Of a stretch of 64,000 bases of DNA, positions 25,805 to 36,127 are shown one piece after another. This DNA comes from Geoalkalibacter ferrihydriticus DSM 17813 (lineage in GTDB: Bacteria; Desulfobacterota; Desulfuromonadia; Desulfuromonadales; Geoalkalibacteraceae). The notes beneath the pieces were generated by a model. That model was not told the origin of the DNA, made no database searches, and saw only the letters and a list, made by a program, of their open reading frames with translations. Made by a program: the position numbers and the translations under genes. Numbering within the stretch: position 1 is the first letter of the stretch; every line of letters begins with the position of its first letter. The stretch covers positions 124,001-188,000 of the forward strand of contig NZ_JWJD01000003.1 in assembly GCF_000820505.1 (NCBI RefSeq), given 5' to 3'.

Positions 25805-27499
25805 ATGGAGGTGTTGAGTCACCATGATGTGACAATTCTGTTGGCCGGATTGGGAGTTCTTCTGGCCACAGCGCGGCTCCTCGGCGAAATTGCGCGCCGT
25901 TTTCAATTGCCGGCGGTTTTCGGTGAAATTCTGGCCGGTATTCTGCTCGGACCTACGGTGCTGGGGACGCTTGCGCCGAATGTCAACGCTCTGCTGTTTC
26001 CCCGCAGTGGTGGCGGCGCCCTGCTGCTCGACGGCATCACCACCCTGGCGATCGTTCTGTTTCTTCTGGTCGCGGGCATGGAGGCCGATATCTCTACGGT
26101 GTGGCGCCAGGGGCGTGCGGTGGCCACCGTGGGACTTGCCGGCATCATGTTCCCCTTTGCCATCGGTTTTGGTGTGGCCTGGTACCTTCCCGAGACCCTG
26201 GGGCGCGAAGCCGGCGCCACACCTATGATTTTTGCCCTGTTCATTGCAACCGCCTTGTCCATCTCGGCCTTGCCGGTGATTGCCAGGACTCTCATGGACC
26301 TGGATCTTTATCGCAGCGACTTGGGTATGATGATTGTCGCGGCCGCTGTCTTCAACGATCTCATCGGCTGGATTATCTTCGCGGTGATTTTGGGCCTGAT
26401 GGGCGTGGCAGGCTCTGATGCTTTTTCTATAGGCGCGACCATCGGCCTAACTCTGCTTTTTACTCTGATGATGTTGACCGTGGTACGCTGGTCGATTCAC
26501 CGCATACTGCCGTGGATTCAGGCCCATGCCAGTTGGCCCGGGGGGCAGCTGGGTTTTACCCTTTCGGTGGCACTGCTCGGCGCGGCCTTCACCGAGTGGA
26601 TCGGGGTGCACGCCATTTTTGGAAGCTTCCTGGTCGGCGTGGCCATGGGGGACACCCCGCACTGTCGGGAGCGCATCCGCGGCGTCATTGACCAATTCGT
26701 TTCCTTCTTTTTCGCACCATTGTTTTTTGCCTCCATTGGCCTTAAAGTCAATTTCATCGAGCATTTTGATCCGCTGCTGGTGGCGGTGGTCCTGGTGGTC
26801 GCCTGTCTCGGCAAGGTTTTGGGGTGCAGCTTGGGTGGGCACATGGCGGGATTGTCGTCGCGAGAATCCTGGGCCATCGGTTTTGGTATGAACGCCCGCG
26901 GCGCCATGGAAATAATTCTCGGCCTGCTCGCATTGCGCTTTGGTCTGATCAGCGAACCGCTGTTTGTCGCCCTGGTCATCATGGCCATCGTCACCTCGCT
27001 GATAAGCGGACCCGCCATGCAGAGCATTTTGCGTTTGAAAAGGCCGCGCCGCTTTATCAATTTTTTGCCGAGCCGGTGCATGGTACGGCTTGCCGCCCAT
27101 GATCGCGACCAAGCCGTAATCGAGATGGTCCGCGCTCTTGGTTCCGTTGACGGTATTGCGACCGAAGCCATCATCGAAGCGGTTCAGGCGCGCGAACGTC
27201 TCATGGCCACCGGATTGGGCTATGGCGTTGCGGTCCCCAATGCACGCCTCAAGGGGTTGTCTCAACCAGTCATTGTTATGGGGCTGAGTATGAGCGGCAT
27301 CGATTTCAACGCTCCCGACGGCAAGACGGCGCAATTTATCCTGCTGATTCTGACACCTGAGGATGACAGCGGGGTCCAGGTCGAAATTCTTGCCGATATT
27401 GCCCGAACCTTCCGCCGCCGCGAGTTTCGCCAGGCGGTCCTGAATGTTTCGAGCATGACGGAATTTCTTGCTCTGGTCAAAAGCACCGGCGATGGCTAA
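25805..27499 (+). CDS. CPA2-type cation/proton antiporter with C-terminal PTS EIIA-like domain
   Basis: 564 aa from ATG 25805 (TTGGAGGC 12 nt ahead). The N-terminal about 400 residues hold 11-13 membrane segments of the Na+/H+ exchanger fold (PAVFGEILAGILLGPTVLG, FSIGATIGLTLLF). The C-terminal about 140 residues resemble PTS EIIA(Fru/Mtl) (IIEAVQARERLMATGLGYGVAVPNARL). The phosphorylatable His of the motif GxAxPH is replaced by Asn479 here, so the domain probably binds or regulates without being phosphorylated. It would exchange Na+ or K+ for H+ across the inner membrane; ion specificity cannot be read. Confidence 0.88.
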   Translation: MEVLSHHDVTILLAGLGVLLATARLLGEIARRFQLPAVFGEILAGILLGPTVLGTLAPNVNALLFPRSGGGALLLDGITTLAIVLFLLVAGMEADISTVWRQGRAVATVGLAGIMFPFAIGFGVAWYLPETLGREAGATPMIFALFIATALSISALPVIARTLMDLDLYRSDLGMMIVAAAVFNDLIGWIIFAVILGLMGVAGSDAFSIGATIGLTLLFTLMMLTVVRWSIHRILPWIQAHASWPGGQLGFTLSVALLGAAFTEWIGVHAIFGSFLVGVAMGDTPHCRERIRGVIDQFVSFFFAPLFFASIGLKVNFIEHFDPLLVAVVLVVACLGKVLGCSLGGHMAGLSSRESWAIGFGMNARGAMEIILGLLALRFGLISEPLFVALVIMAIVTSLISGPAMQSILRLKRPRRFINFLPSRCMVRLAAHDRDQAVIEMVRALGSVDGIATEAIIEAVQARERLMATGLGYGVAVPNARLKGLSQPVIVMGLSMSGIDFNAPDGKTAQFILLILTPEDDSGVQVEILADIARTFRRREFRQAVLNVSSMTEFLALVKSTGDG

Positions 27500-27582
27500 G
27501 AAGGTGCTCGCCTTGACCTGCCCGGCGCCCTGGATTACATTGGCACCAGCGATCCGCAATTTCCCATAAAGGCAACAGAAAT

Positions 27583-29283
27583 ATGACCTCTCGTGAACAG
27601 CCCGAAGGCAACGTCTCACGCGCGTTGCCCCTCATGCGCCACCAACCTGCCCTTTCTTCCTCCGATTTCAACGCACTGACCGTCGAGGAGCGTTTACGCC
27701 TGGTACGCAACGCCGCCGGGAAACAGAAGTATCAGCTACTGCTCAATGCCCATGACTGCCACGAGCTGGTGCAACGCCTACCTTCGCAAGAAGTGTATCT
27801 GCTGATCAAGGAGCTGGGCATCGAAGACTGTGTCGAGCTGCTGGCCATGACCACGACGGAGCAGATGACGGCTTTCTTTGACCTCGATCTGTGGCGGGGC
27901 GAAGAACTGGCTCCCCAGCCGACCCTGGAGTGGCTGGTCATCCTGCTGGAAGCCGGCGAAGGGAAGGTCATGGAAACCGCCCGGGAAATGGATTTCGAGC
28001 TGTTGACCCTGATGATGCAGAAATTCATCACCATCACCAGCGGCATCGAATCCCTGGTCGACGAAGACGCTTTGGCCGATGGACGCTCGGATCGCATCTA
28101 CGAAATGGACTTTGCCGATTCGGAGAGCGCTAAAATCGTCGGTTACTTTCTCGATATTCTCTATCGCCGTGACCGGGACTTCTATTTGCTGCTGATGGAA
28201 ACCGTGCGCAACGAAGTCGGCCCCAGCCTTGAAGATGCCGCTTATAATGCCCGTAGCTTGCGTCTGCAGGATCGCGGATTCCCCGACCCCTTCGAGGCTT
28301 TAAGCGTGTTCGCCTACTTGGCGCCGACCTCCTTCGCGGTTGAATCGCGCGCCAAGATCCCCTTTCGCGCTGCAGAGGAGGGCGCGGACGCGCCTGGTTT
28401 CTTTCTTGCCGAGCCTCCCGGCAATCTGCTCGGCGAAATTCTGTCGCGCGGTCTGGAGCCGGACGCCTGCTGGGAGCTGACCTATCTGCTCAACAAGGTG
28501 ATGATTGCAGAGCGGATCGATGTTGGTGACCTGGAGCAGGTGCGGCAGAGCATGCAGCAGGTCTATCGCTACCTCAACATCGCCCTGGAGTCGCTTGCCG
28601 GCAACGATCTTGATCAGGCTATCCGTTGTTTTGACAACAGCTACTTCGAGTATCTGTTCCGGTTAGGTGTGAGCCTGACCCTGGATCTGAAAAAGCGCGC
28701 CGAGCTGTTACGCGCCACCCCGCATGCCTTTTATCTCGACGGCCCTTTCCGCGCCTTGCTGGAGGCCTTGTGCCGCAGACGGCCGCAGCTTTACGAGGGA
28801 ACCCTCAGTGCCGATCGGGCGGGTGAGCGACCTTTTGCCGAACTCGACGAGGTGCGGCTTTGCGCGCAGTGGCTTGATCGGATAGAGACCCAATTGTGCC
28901 TGTTTGACGGGCGGCTGGGTTTTGATTTGCCCGACCCGCAGACTTGGGATCTGACGGGTTGCGTGCCGGAAAATCCCGAAGATGTGGGTCTCTCCGATCT
29001 GTTTCTGACCGCCCTGGCCAATCAGTTGTTGGGCCGGGATTTGGTGCCAGATGCTATCGGCCGGCGTGATCTTGAGATCTTATGGGAGCGGGTGACGCAA
29101 GACGGGCGGGTAAATCAGGAACTGCGGCGCGAAACTCTCGCCTGGGCCGAAAGTCTGAAGCCCGGTGCGGGAGAATTCGCCGCGTACTGTCTTGATCTGT
29201 GGGAAGAAGGGCTTTGCGCTCTGCAACGCAACGAGCTTGACCCGCGTTTTGTCGGAGGGTTGATCCTGAACTTATCCGCTTGA
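27583..29283 (+). CDS. DUF6178-type cytoplasmic protein
   Basis: 566 aa, no signal or membrane segment, rich in helix and acidic residues. Sequence such as EERLRLVRNAAGKQKYQLLL, LVQRLPSQEVYLLIKELG and YEMDFADSESAKIVGYFLDIL matches my recollection of the DUF6178 family, common in Desulfuromonadales and related deltaproteobacteria. Function unknown. It starts 83 nt after the antiporter stop and may share its transcript. Its 3' end converges with the GGDEF gene 15 bp away with no terminator between. Confidence 0.7.
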   Translation: MTSREQPEGNVSRALPLMRHQPALSSSDFNALTVEERLRLVRNAAGKQKYQLLLNAHDCHELVQRLPSQEVYLLIKELGIEDCVELLAMTTTEQMTAFFDLDLWRGEELAPQPTLEWLVILLEAGEGKVMETAREMDFELLTLMMQKFITITSGIESLVDEDALADGRSDRIYEMDFADSESAKIVGYFLDILYRRDRDFYLLLMETVRNEVGPSLEDAAYNARSLRLQDRGFPDPFEALSVFAYLAPTSFAVESRAKIPFRAAEEGADAPGFFLAEPPGNLLGEILSRGLEPDACWELTYLLNKVMIAERIDVGDLEQVRQSMQQVYRYLNIALESLAGNDLDQAIRCFDNSYFEYLFRLGVSLTLDLKKRAELLRATPHAFYLDGPFRALLEALCRRRPQLYEGTLSADRAGERPFAELDEVRLCAQWLDRIETQLCLFDGRLGFDLPDPQTWDLTGCVPENPEDVGLSDLFLTALANQLLGRDLVPDAIGRRDLEILWERVTQDGRVNQELRRETLAWAESLKPGAGEFAAYCLDLWEEGLCALQRNELDPRFVGGLILNLSA

Positions 29284-29298
29284 AAATCTGTGTCTTTT

Positions 29299-30975
29299 TC
29301 AGGCTACGCCGTCGCGCCCACGGCTCTTGACGTAGAACAGGGACTTGTCCGCAATAGCGAGCAAGCCTTCAAGATCGCCGGCATCCTCGGGGTAGCTGGC
29401 CACGCCGAAGCTGCACGTCAACTTAACCGCGGCACCCTGTTCTTTCAAATACGTCGTCTGGGCAATGTGCGCACGCATCTCGTCGGCCTTGGCAATGGCT
29501 GCGTTGCGGTCGGCGCCGGGCAGCACCACGACATATTCATCTCCGCCATAAGCTACGGCAAAGGCTGGTTTGGTCAGACAGTCGGCGATGGTTTGCGCCA
29601 TTTCGGCAATGGCCTGGCTTCCCAGGATGTGGCCGTGGGTGTCGACGACCTGCTTGAAGCGATCGATGTCGATGAACAGCAGTGCCAGCGGTCGGTTGGC
29701 GGTGGCGCATTTCTCGAACTGGCGCCGCAGCCCCTGGTAGAGATAGCGTGCGTTGTAAAGTCCGGTGAGATCGTCGCGAATGGAAAGGGTGCGAAACTTT
29801 CTTTCGTTGCGCCTCAGTTCGGCTTCGGCCTGGGCGCGTTTCTCGTGATCGATTTCCAGGCGCTCGAGCATGTGATTGTAGGCACTTGCCAGTTGGCCGA
29901 TTTCGTCGCTACCTTCAAGATTCAGGCGCGCCGAAAGTTTTTCTCCGGCGTGAATTTCGGAGATATGTGTCTGCAACTTGCCGATGGGGCGCGTGATCAG
30001 ACGCCGGATAATGCAGAGATGGGCCAGGCTGAAAAGCGCGCCGACCAGCGCCAAACAGGTAAAAACGATGAGAGAGATGCGGCGGCTCAGTTGTTCAAGG
30101 ATGCGCGGAAAGCGCACCTCAAGCAGCAGACTCGGCTGACCGTAAATATCTGGATAAGTCGTAAATACGGTAAGCATCTGCGATGTGTCGGGATCGCGGA
30201 AAAATTCCGGCGGCGAAAGATCGGCATCGTCGGCCAGGATGCGCTCAAATTCGGGGCTTTGCTGCAAAGCACGCAACTCGGGGAAGCCCAGGCCCGTTTC
30301 AAGATAATTGGTCAGTCGCAGGGATGTGGGCGGCAAATCTTTTTCATCGGCCAGCCACAGGCTGAAATTGACCCGGGTCTGTTCGACAAGGCGATTGACT
30401 TCTTCGCTGCCGAGCAAGCGCCCCATGATGACCGTGCCCTGACGCGGACCATGCCCCATGCTGGTGAGTATCGGGCTTGAGGCGATCTGCAACGGGCCCA
30501 GGCGGGTGGCGAGGATGCCGGAGTGGATTTCATGCAGGTTGCTGAAATTCAGCAAAGGGTGGTCGGCGGGCCAGCGCGTAACGGGCAGTCGCTGAAGATC
30601 AAGATCGCGGCCGGTCGAATGATCTTTCTGCCGCGCCCAGATGACCTCGCCGTCGTTGTTGATAAACAGCAGCAGATCTGTTCGGGTCTTGCTGAAAGTG
30701 GCCGCCGAGAGGTTGGTGATCTGAAATCGGCGGTTGCGGTCTTGCACGAAGCGGTAGGTTTCGTCCCAGTGCGCCCAGTCGGTAATGAGGATGGCCAGGT
30801 GCTCTGACTCGCGCTGGAGAGCCGAAGCCACCCGCATGAGATTGAGGCGGGCGACTTCTTCTTCCGCGGCCAGCAGCACCGGTCCGAGAAGCAGGCGTGT
30901 GGCTCCGGCGCCCGCGAGCACAAAGAGCAGGAAGAAAAAGATCATCAGCAGGATGATCCGATGTTGCAAACGCAT
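29299..30975 (-). CDS. CHASE4-HAMP-GGDEF putative diguanylate cyclase
   Basis: 558 aa from ATG 30975 (GGGAG 8 nt ahead; an upstream ATG at 30999 lacks this). TM1 is at residues 5-30, a CHASE4-type periplasmic sensor at about 35-270 (WAHWDETYRFVQDRNRRF is typical), TM2 at about 278-300, then HAMP and GGDEF (about 395-558). The active site reads YGGDEYVVVLPG, GGDEY rather than GGDEF. The upstream loop LFIDIDRFKQVVDTHGH has the metal Asp but D for the usual N of VND. Likely makes c-di-GMP in response to a periplasmic signal, but activity is not certain with these changes. Confidence 0.85.
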   Translation of the reverse strand: MRLQHRIILLMIFFFLLFVLAGAGATRLLLGPVLLAAEEEVARLNLMRVASALQRESEHLAILITDWAHWDETYRFVQDRNRRFQITNLSAATFSKTRTDLLLFINNDGEVIWARQKDHSTGRDLDLQRLPVTRWPADHPLLNFSNLHEIHSGILATRLGPLQIASSPILTSMGHGPRQGTVIMGRLLGSEEVNRLVEQTRVNFSLWLADEKDLPPTSLRLTNYLETGLGFPELRALQQSPEFERILADDADLSPPEFFRDPDTSQMLTVFTTYPDIYGQPSLLLEVRFPRILEQLSRRISLIVFTCLALVGALFSLAHLCIIRRLITRPIGKLQTHISEIHAGEKLSARLNLEGSDEIGQLASAYNHMLERLEIDHEKRAQAEAELRRNERKFRTLSIRDDLTGLYNARYLYQGLRRQFEKCATANRPLALLFIDIDRFKQVVDTHGHILGSQAIAEMAQTIADCLTKPAFAVAYGGDEYVVVLPGADRNAAIAKADEMRAHIAQTTYLKEQGAAVKLTCSFGVASYPEDAGDLEGLLAIADKSLFYVKSRGRDGVA

Positions 30976-31063
30976 GCAGATGACTCCCGCGGTAAGCATT
31001 CAGGCAGGAGCAACTATAGAGATAATTGCGTTTTTTTGCAAGGCGCACCGTACCCTGATAACG

Positions 31064-32785
31064 TCAGGATTCCAGCACCTGGGGACTTAATCCAAGGCGC
31101 ACACTGCCCCAAGGCCGTCCACCCAGGGCAATGGGCATGGACAGATCGCAGAGAATCTCACCGGTATCGCGCATATAGGTTTGCAGGAGTAGCGCCTTGT
31201 CGTTCTGCGCGGCGCGCAGACCGGTAGGGTCTTTGTAAAGACGTTTGTCGCGGCTGTTGGCCAGGTCGGTCTGGGGGTCGCCGGTCAGGGGGTGTGCATA
31301 GCGGCTGTTGTGGGTCGGCGCATAGCCGTTGCGGTCCACACAGATCGCAAAGGCGCCGCCGGGCAGTTCATCGAGAAAACGGTCATAAATGGGCTGCAGG
31401 GCGGCGGCGAAGATTTCATCGTAGCGGGTCCGGTATTTCTGCGGGTTGGTTCCACCGATGGGCTGGTATTGGGTGTCGAAGACATCGCAGCCCTGACCCA
31501 TGAGATTCTCCAGCGTCTGACGCGCCTGCTCGCGAAAGGCTGCGGCATGCTCGATCACCCCTTCAAGGGCACCTTCACCGGTACGGTAGGCGGCAACCGT
31601 TTCAAGCAGATTTTCCGTGGTGTGCTTGAGAGATCCGGTGGCTTGTTCGGCTGTTTGCATGAGCTCGCCAACGTCGCGACTCGCCTGGTTGATGGCGCCG
31701 ACCTTGGCGTGGATTTCCTCATTGGCGGCCGAAAGTTCTTCCACGGAAGCGCTGATACCCTGTAGCTGGGCATCGTTTTCTTCAAAATCGCGCACCATGG
31801 TCTCAAATCCCGTGCAGGCGCGGCTGACCACCTCGCGGCTTTGATTGGCGTAACTGCTGATATCCTTGGACTGTTCGAGGGAAATGCGGATCTGCTCCAG
31901 CATGCCTCCGACCTTCTCTTCAATTTCAGTGCTGGCCTTGTCGACTTGGCCGGCGAGTTTTTTGACCTCGTCCGCCACGATGGAAAAGCCCTTTCCGGCC
32001 TGGCCCGCGCGCGCCGCCTCGATAGCTGCATTAAGGGCCAACAGGGATGTCTGGGCTGAGATGGAGCGAATCAGTGCAATGATTTTCTGGATCTGCTGGG
32101 ATTCGTCATCAAGGCGGGTGACGGTCTGCTGATTCTCATCGACCCGAGCGCTCATACGATGAATATTCTCCGCCACTTCCGCGAGCTCGTCGGCCGTGGT
32201 GCGGGCCGATTCGAGATTGCGCGAAGTGGAGGTGCAGATACGTTGGGTGCGGTCGGCAATCTCATCATGGGCGGATTTGGATTCGTTGCTGCCCGCAAAA
32301 ATATCCTGAGCCAAAACCTCCTGGTTGCGTGCATTGCTGGTGGCCGAATCAACGCGACTGGACAATTGGGCGGCATTGACGGCGATTTCCACGCCCATGC
32401 GCCGTACTCCGAGAAACATCTCGCGCAATTTCTGCAGGGCGGTATTGCAGTTATCCGCAAGGTCGCCAAGTTCGTCGACGCTCGAGGCGCGCAACCGGAC
32501 CGCAAGGTTACCTTCGGCGCCGGCGATCTGTTTCAGGACTTGGTTGATGCTGCGCACCGGTCCCAACAGCAGATGGCGCAGAAATAGAAAATTCATCACG
32601 AACAGCAGCAGAACGCCGGTCAGCAACCAGGGGGCGGCCTCGGCGCCGCGTGGCCAGTAAAGAACCAGTGCGATGCTGAGCACTTGCAGCAGGAACAAAA
32701 AGGCGAAGTTGCCCGCCAGCTTTTTTGTCAGGGAATTAAAGAAATTCTGTTCGAGAAACCCATAGAATTCTCTGAATACGCTCAT
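31064..32785 (-). CDS. Methyl-accepting chemotaxis protein with C-terminal Cache-like extension
   Basis: 573 aa from ATG 32785 behind GGGAGC. Two close membrane helices (about residues 25-45 and 50-75) leave almost no periplasmic loop. HAMP follows, then the MCP signalling domain, whose tip has [30 protein letters not shown], seen as overlapping short motifs [12 protein letters not shown] and [11 protein letters not shown]. After it, residues about 430-573 form a soluble domain ([23 protein letters not shown] ... [12 protein letters not shown]) like the C-terminal sensory extensions of some cytoplasmic-sensing receptors. It likely reports an intracellular or redox signal to CheA; no che genes are nearby. 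Confidence 0.9.
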   Translation of the reverse strand: MSVFREFYGFLEQNFFNSLTKKLAGNFAFLFLLQVLSIALVLYWPRGAEAAPWLLTGVLLLFVMNFLFLRHLLLGPVRSINQVLKQIAGAEGNLAVRLRASSVDELGDLADNCNTALQKLREMFLGVRRMGVEIAVNAAQLSSRVDSATSNARNQEVLAQDIFAGSNESKSAHDEIADRTQRICTSTSRNLESARTTADELAEVAENIHRMSARVDENQQTVTRLDDESQQIQKIIALIRSISAQTSLLALNAAIEAARAGQAGKGFSIVADEVKKLAGQVDKASTEIEEKVGGMLEQIRISLEQSKDISSYANQSREVVSRACTGFETMVRDFEENDAQLQGISASVEELSAANEEIHAKVGAINQASRDVGELMQTAEQATGSLKHTTENLLETVAAYRTGEGALEGVIEHAAAFREQARQTLENLMGQGCDVFDTQYQPIGGTNPQKYRTRYDEIFAAALQPIYDRFLDELPGGAFAICVDRNGYAPTHNSRYAHPLTGDPQTDLANSRDKRLYKDPTGLRAAQNDKALLLQTYMRDTGEILCDLSMPIALGGRPWGSVRLGLSPQVLES

Positions 32786-32936
32786 GTGTCTGCTCCCTGA
32801 ATGCACTCCTCTGATCTCAGAAAAAGGGGTCGTGCACAATGGATTTAAATCGACTAATGTCTGGACTTTAACAGGAGTGGGCAGGAAAATCAAACATTGT
32901 TTTTGTGTGGCCTGGAATTTTCTTTGCTGCGTAAAC

Positions 32937-34631
32937 TTACAGAGGTATCTCTTCGATTTTGAGGCCGGCACCGCTACGGGTGTGGTAAAGAAACAGCATG
33001 GGGGTGCGCTGGGGAAACTCGGGAAGGGCATGAAAGACGGCGGCGAAAAATTGTAGTTTCACACCCTGGCCGCGCAAGCTTTCATGGGCCGCGCGGACCA
33101 GGCGACGGACCTGCTGTTGCTCTGCGCAGCTGAGGTTCTGATCGAAAAAAGCCGGCGCGCCGGCCGTTGTCACCCGTTCGCAGCGCGCGTAATCACGGGC
33201 CAGAAGATCCGTCAGGCGACGCGGCGGCGACGGCGCGAATTCGTTAGCGATGAAGTGGCCGAGGTGCTCGAAGAGGCTGCGCTGGGCGACGGGCAGGCGA
33301 TGCAGATCCTGGCTCCGCCAGAACCTCTCGAGGCGTTCCAGGCCTGCACCGAGGCTGCCGCAAATTTCACTCAGGCCATGGAGAAAACCGGCCAGGCGGT
33401 CCGCATTGTAGGTCAGGTCGAGAAGCCGGCTGATCCCGCGCAGTTTTTCCAGTTCGGCGAAGCTTAACTCGGCTGTGGCAAGCACCCGGTAGGGTGGATT
33501 CGGGTCATGGCGGATGCCCAGGGCTTGCGCCTGCTCGCGCAGAGGTGACCCGGGCAGCAGCTTGACGGCCTCAACCTGGAGGTGATGGGGACGCAGGGCC
33601 GCTACCCGGTCGAGCGAACTGAGAAAGGCGCGATAATTTTCGCCGGGCAGGCCCGCGATCAGATCAAGGTGCAGATGGATGTTGTCTGTCTCACGCAACG
33701 CGCGCACGTTTTCTTCAAGCTTTTTCAGCGAGACGCTGCGCCCGATGGCGCTCAGGGTCGCCGGCAGGGTGGACTGCACGCCGATCTCGAACTGGAACAG
33801 GTTCGGCGGGACTCGCCGCAGCAAGGCGAGGGTTTCGCCATCAAGAAGGTGCGCACCGATCTCAAAGTGAAACCGGCTTGCGCGGTTGTGCGCCAGGATG
33901 AAACGAAAGATCTCCCGAGCGCGGGCGGCGTCGTAATTGAACGTGCGATCCACCAGCTTGATTTGTGGCACACCCCGCGCCATGAGCAGCCCGAGGTCGG
34001 CGCGAATGCGTTCCAGGGAAAAGGAACGTACGTTGCTATCGAGGGAGCTCATGCAGAAGGCGCAGGTGTAGGGACAGCCGCGGCTGGTTTCATAATAGAC
34101 CAGGCCACGGGAGAGATCGACCTGTCCGGCGGCGAAAGGCGAGGGGATGACGTCGAGGTCGGCCAGGGGTGGGGCGTGTGGGCCTTCTTCCACGCCCGCG
34201 GCCGAACGCCAGGACAGGCGCGGCACCTCCCCTGGCGGCTTGCCGTCGCGCCAGGCCTCGAGCAGGCCGCGCAAGGGAATTTCGCCTTCGCCGCGAACCA
34301 GGGCGCTGAGTCCGGGATGCCGGGCAAAGAGTTGAGGCCCGTCGAATGATACCTCGGGGCCGCCGATGACGGTACGAATATGCGGTGCCGCCGCGCGCAG
34401 GGCGTCGATGAGGTCAAGGGTTTCGCGGCGGTTCCAAAGGTAGACGGAAAATGCGACCACGTCGGGCTCCGCGGCAAGGAGTGCGGCGAGGACCTGTTCG
34501 CGCGGCTCATGGACGGTAAATTCCTCAATGAGGATGTCGCCGCAGGAGTTGCCGCAGTAGGCGGCCAGGCAGGGCAAGGCGAGGCTTGCATGAATGTATT
34601 TGCTGTGCAGGGTGGCCAGAATAGTACGCAT
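32937..34631 (-). CDS. B12-binding domain radical SAM protein (DUF4080-type)
   Basis: 564 aa from ATG 34631. The N-terminal cobalamin-binding Rossmann-like domain (about 1-140: [21 protein letters not shown]) precedes a radical SAM core with CPYTCAFC (C186, C190, C193). The C-terminal about 200 residues match the DUF4080 region found with this class. The family is annotated as B12-binding radical SAM; no substrate is known. It is divergent from another radical SAM gene across 130 bp, and the MCP lies 151 bp downstream on the same strand. Confidence 0.88.
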   Translation of the reverse strand: MRTILATLHSKYIHASLALPCLAAYCGNSCGDILIEEFTVHEPREQVLAALLAAEPDVVAFSVYLWNRRETLDLIDALRAAAPHIRTVIGGPEVSFDGPQLFARHPGLSALVRGEGEIPLRGLLEAWRDGKPPGEVPRLSWRSAAGVEEGPHAPPLADLDVIPSPFAAGQVDLSRGLVYYETSRGCPYTCAFCMSSLDSNVRSFSLERIRADLGLLMARGVPQIKLVDRTFNYDAARAREIFRFILAHNRASRFHFEIGAHLLDGETLALLRRVPPNLFQFEIGVQSTLPATLSAIGRSVSLKKLEENVRALRETDNIHLHLDLIAGLPGENYRAFLSSLDRVAALRPHHLQVEAVKLLPGSPLREQAQALGIRHDPNPPYRVLATAELSFAELEKLRGISRLLDLTYNADRLAGFLHGLSEICGSLGAGLERLERFWRSQDLHRLPVAQRSLFEHLGHFIANEFAPSPPRRLTDLLARDYARCERVTTAGAPAFFDQNLSCAEQQQVRRLVRAAHESLRGQGVKLQFFAAVFHALPEFPQRTPMLFLYHTRSGAGLKIEEIPL

Positions 34632-34681
34632 GCCTGTCAGCATAAGCGAAGGCCGATGATGAGGTGAAGAAAAAAATCCCC

Positions 34682-34711
34682 TTACCACGTGTGGTGGTTT
34701 GCGGGTACAAT
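34682..34711 (+). promoter_or_regulatory. Weak candidate promoter for the radical SAM gene at 34762
   Basis: TTACCA (34682-34687), 18-nt spacer, TACAAT (34706-34711), about 50 nt before the ATG. The -35 overlaps an inverted repeat ACCAC-GT-GTGGT (34684-34695), which could be an operator. Confidence 0.3.
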
Positions 34712-34761
34712 GAGAAGTTAGAAAAAATCGGGAGGTCTGGTCCCGGAGGAAAGAAAATTTC

Positions 34762-36090
34762 ATGAAGAAAAGCAAAACAATTCTCGCCGTAGTTGCGGAT
34801 GAGCAGGGCGAGGTTTTCGAGCATCCACAGCTGCACATGGCCGGCATGAACGGTATGAGCCCCTGTCTGCCCCAGGCGCAGGAACTGATCCCTTTGCCCG
34901 AGGGCAGCCGCCTGTTTACCCTGCCGGGGGTGCCCCCCATCGGCTATGATCCTGGCAAGCAACGCTTTGTGACGAGTACCCGGCTGCCCCGTCAGTGGGG
35001 CGGCGCCCGGATTCAGGCGGTTTGCGCGTTTATGGCGCCGGCCTATACCCGCACCCTGTTGCCCGCGGCAGATTACGGGCGCAAGCAGCTTGTTTTGCCG
35101 CTGTGGGCCTATACGGCGGTCGGCTGGTGTGTTGAGGACGAGCGTTTTTACGTGGCGGCCGCGCGCGTCGACCGCAACACCCAATGGCAACCAGAGCATT
35201 TTGACGACCGCGAACTCGACCCCCTGGTGCGCAATCGGCTCCGCGCTCACCCGGACAATCGCCTGCTGGAACAGTTGGCACGCTGCGCGGTGGACTATCA
35301 CTGCTTTGCCGCAAAAAATCTGTTCTTTGGCCGCTGGGAAGCGCCGCTGCCGACCTCGCCCGCTTGCAACTCGGCGTGTCTCGGGTGTCTCTCGTTGCAA
35401 CCCGAAGCCAGCGAGTGCTGTCCCTCCAGCCAGGAGCGCATCGCTTTCGTGCCGACCGTTGATGAAATCTGTGGCGTTGCCGTTCCGCATCTGGAACAGG
35501 CGCAAAATGCCATTGTCTCTTTCGGCCAGGGCTGCGAGGGCGATCCCATCCTGCAGGCCGACCTCATCGCCTCGGCGGTGCGCCGCATGCGTGGCCAAAC
35601 GACACGTGGGACGATTCATCTCAACAGCAACGCATCTCTGCCCGATGCCGTGGAGCGGCTTGCCGATGCGGGTCTCGACTCGATTCGTGTTTCTCTGAAT
35701 TCCGTGCGCCCCGCTCTTTATCAGGCTTACCACCGTCCCCAGGGTTATGTGTTTGCCGATGTCGTCGAATCCTTGCGCCGCGCGAAACGCCAGGGGCTTT
35801 TCACCATGCTCAACTATTTGGTGTTTCCCGGAGTAAGCGATCAGCCCGCCGAAGTCGAGGCCCTTCTCGCCCTGCTTGAGGAGACCGGCGTCGATCTGGT
35901 GCAGTTGCGTAATCTCAGCATCGATCCGCAGGTCTATTGGCAGGCCATGGGGGAAAAGGAATCCGGAATGGGCATGAAGGCGATGATGGACCTGGTCAAG
36001 CAGCGCTTGCCGCACTTGCAATATGGTTATTTTAATCGCACACGGGAAAATTTTTTTCCACCCGGCTATGAAACCGACTGGCCGCTTTAA
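34762..36090 (+). CDS. Radical SAM protein of unknown substrate
   Basis: 442 aa. An N-terminal domain of about 190 residues precedes the radical SAM motif CNSACLGC (C202, C206, C209). Cys-rich follow-up SLQPEASECCPSSQ and SFGQGCEGDPIL are near the SAM-binding region, and LNSNASLP and DSIRVSLNS are core strands. The N-terminal part does not resemble PqqD or B12 domains I recognise. It ends 37 nt before the GlrK-like kinase and could be cotranscribed with it. Confidence 0.82.
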   Translation: MKKSKTILAVVADEQGEVFEHPQLHMAGMNGMSPCLPQAQELIPLPEGSRLFTLPGVPPIGYDPGKQRFVTSTRLPRQWGGARIQAVCAFMAPAYTRTLLPAADYGRKQLVLPLWAYTAVGWCVEDERFYVAAARVDRNTQWQPEHFDDRELDPLVRNRLRAHPDNRLLEQLARCAVDYHCFAAKNLFFGRWEAPLPTSPACNSACLGCLSLQPEASECCPSSQERIAFVPTVDEICGVAVPHLEQAQNAIVSFGQGCEGDPILQADLIASAVRRMRGQTTRGTIHLNSNASLPDAVERLADAGLDSIRVSLNSVRPALYQAYHRPQGYVFADVVESLRRAKRQGLFTMLNYLVFPGVSDQPAEVEALLALLEETGVDLVQLRNLSIDPQVYWQAMGEKESGMGMKAMMDLVKQRLPHLQYGYFNRTRENFFPPGYETDWPL

Positions 36091-36127
36091 TGCCTGAGGT
36101 TACAGCGAATCTTTCAGAGACTGCTTC

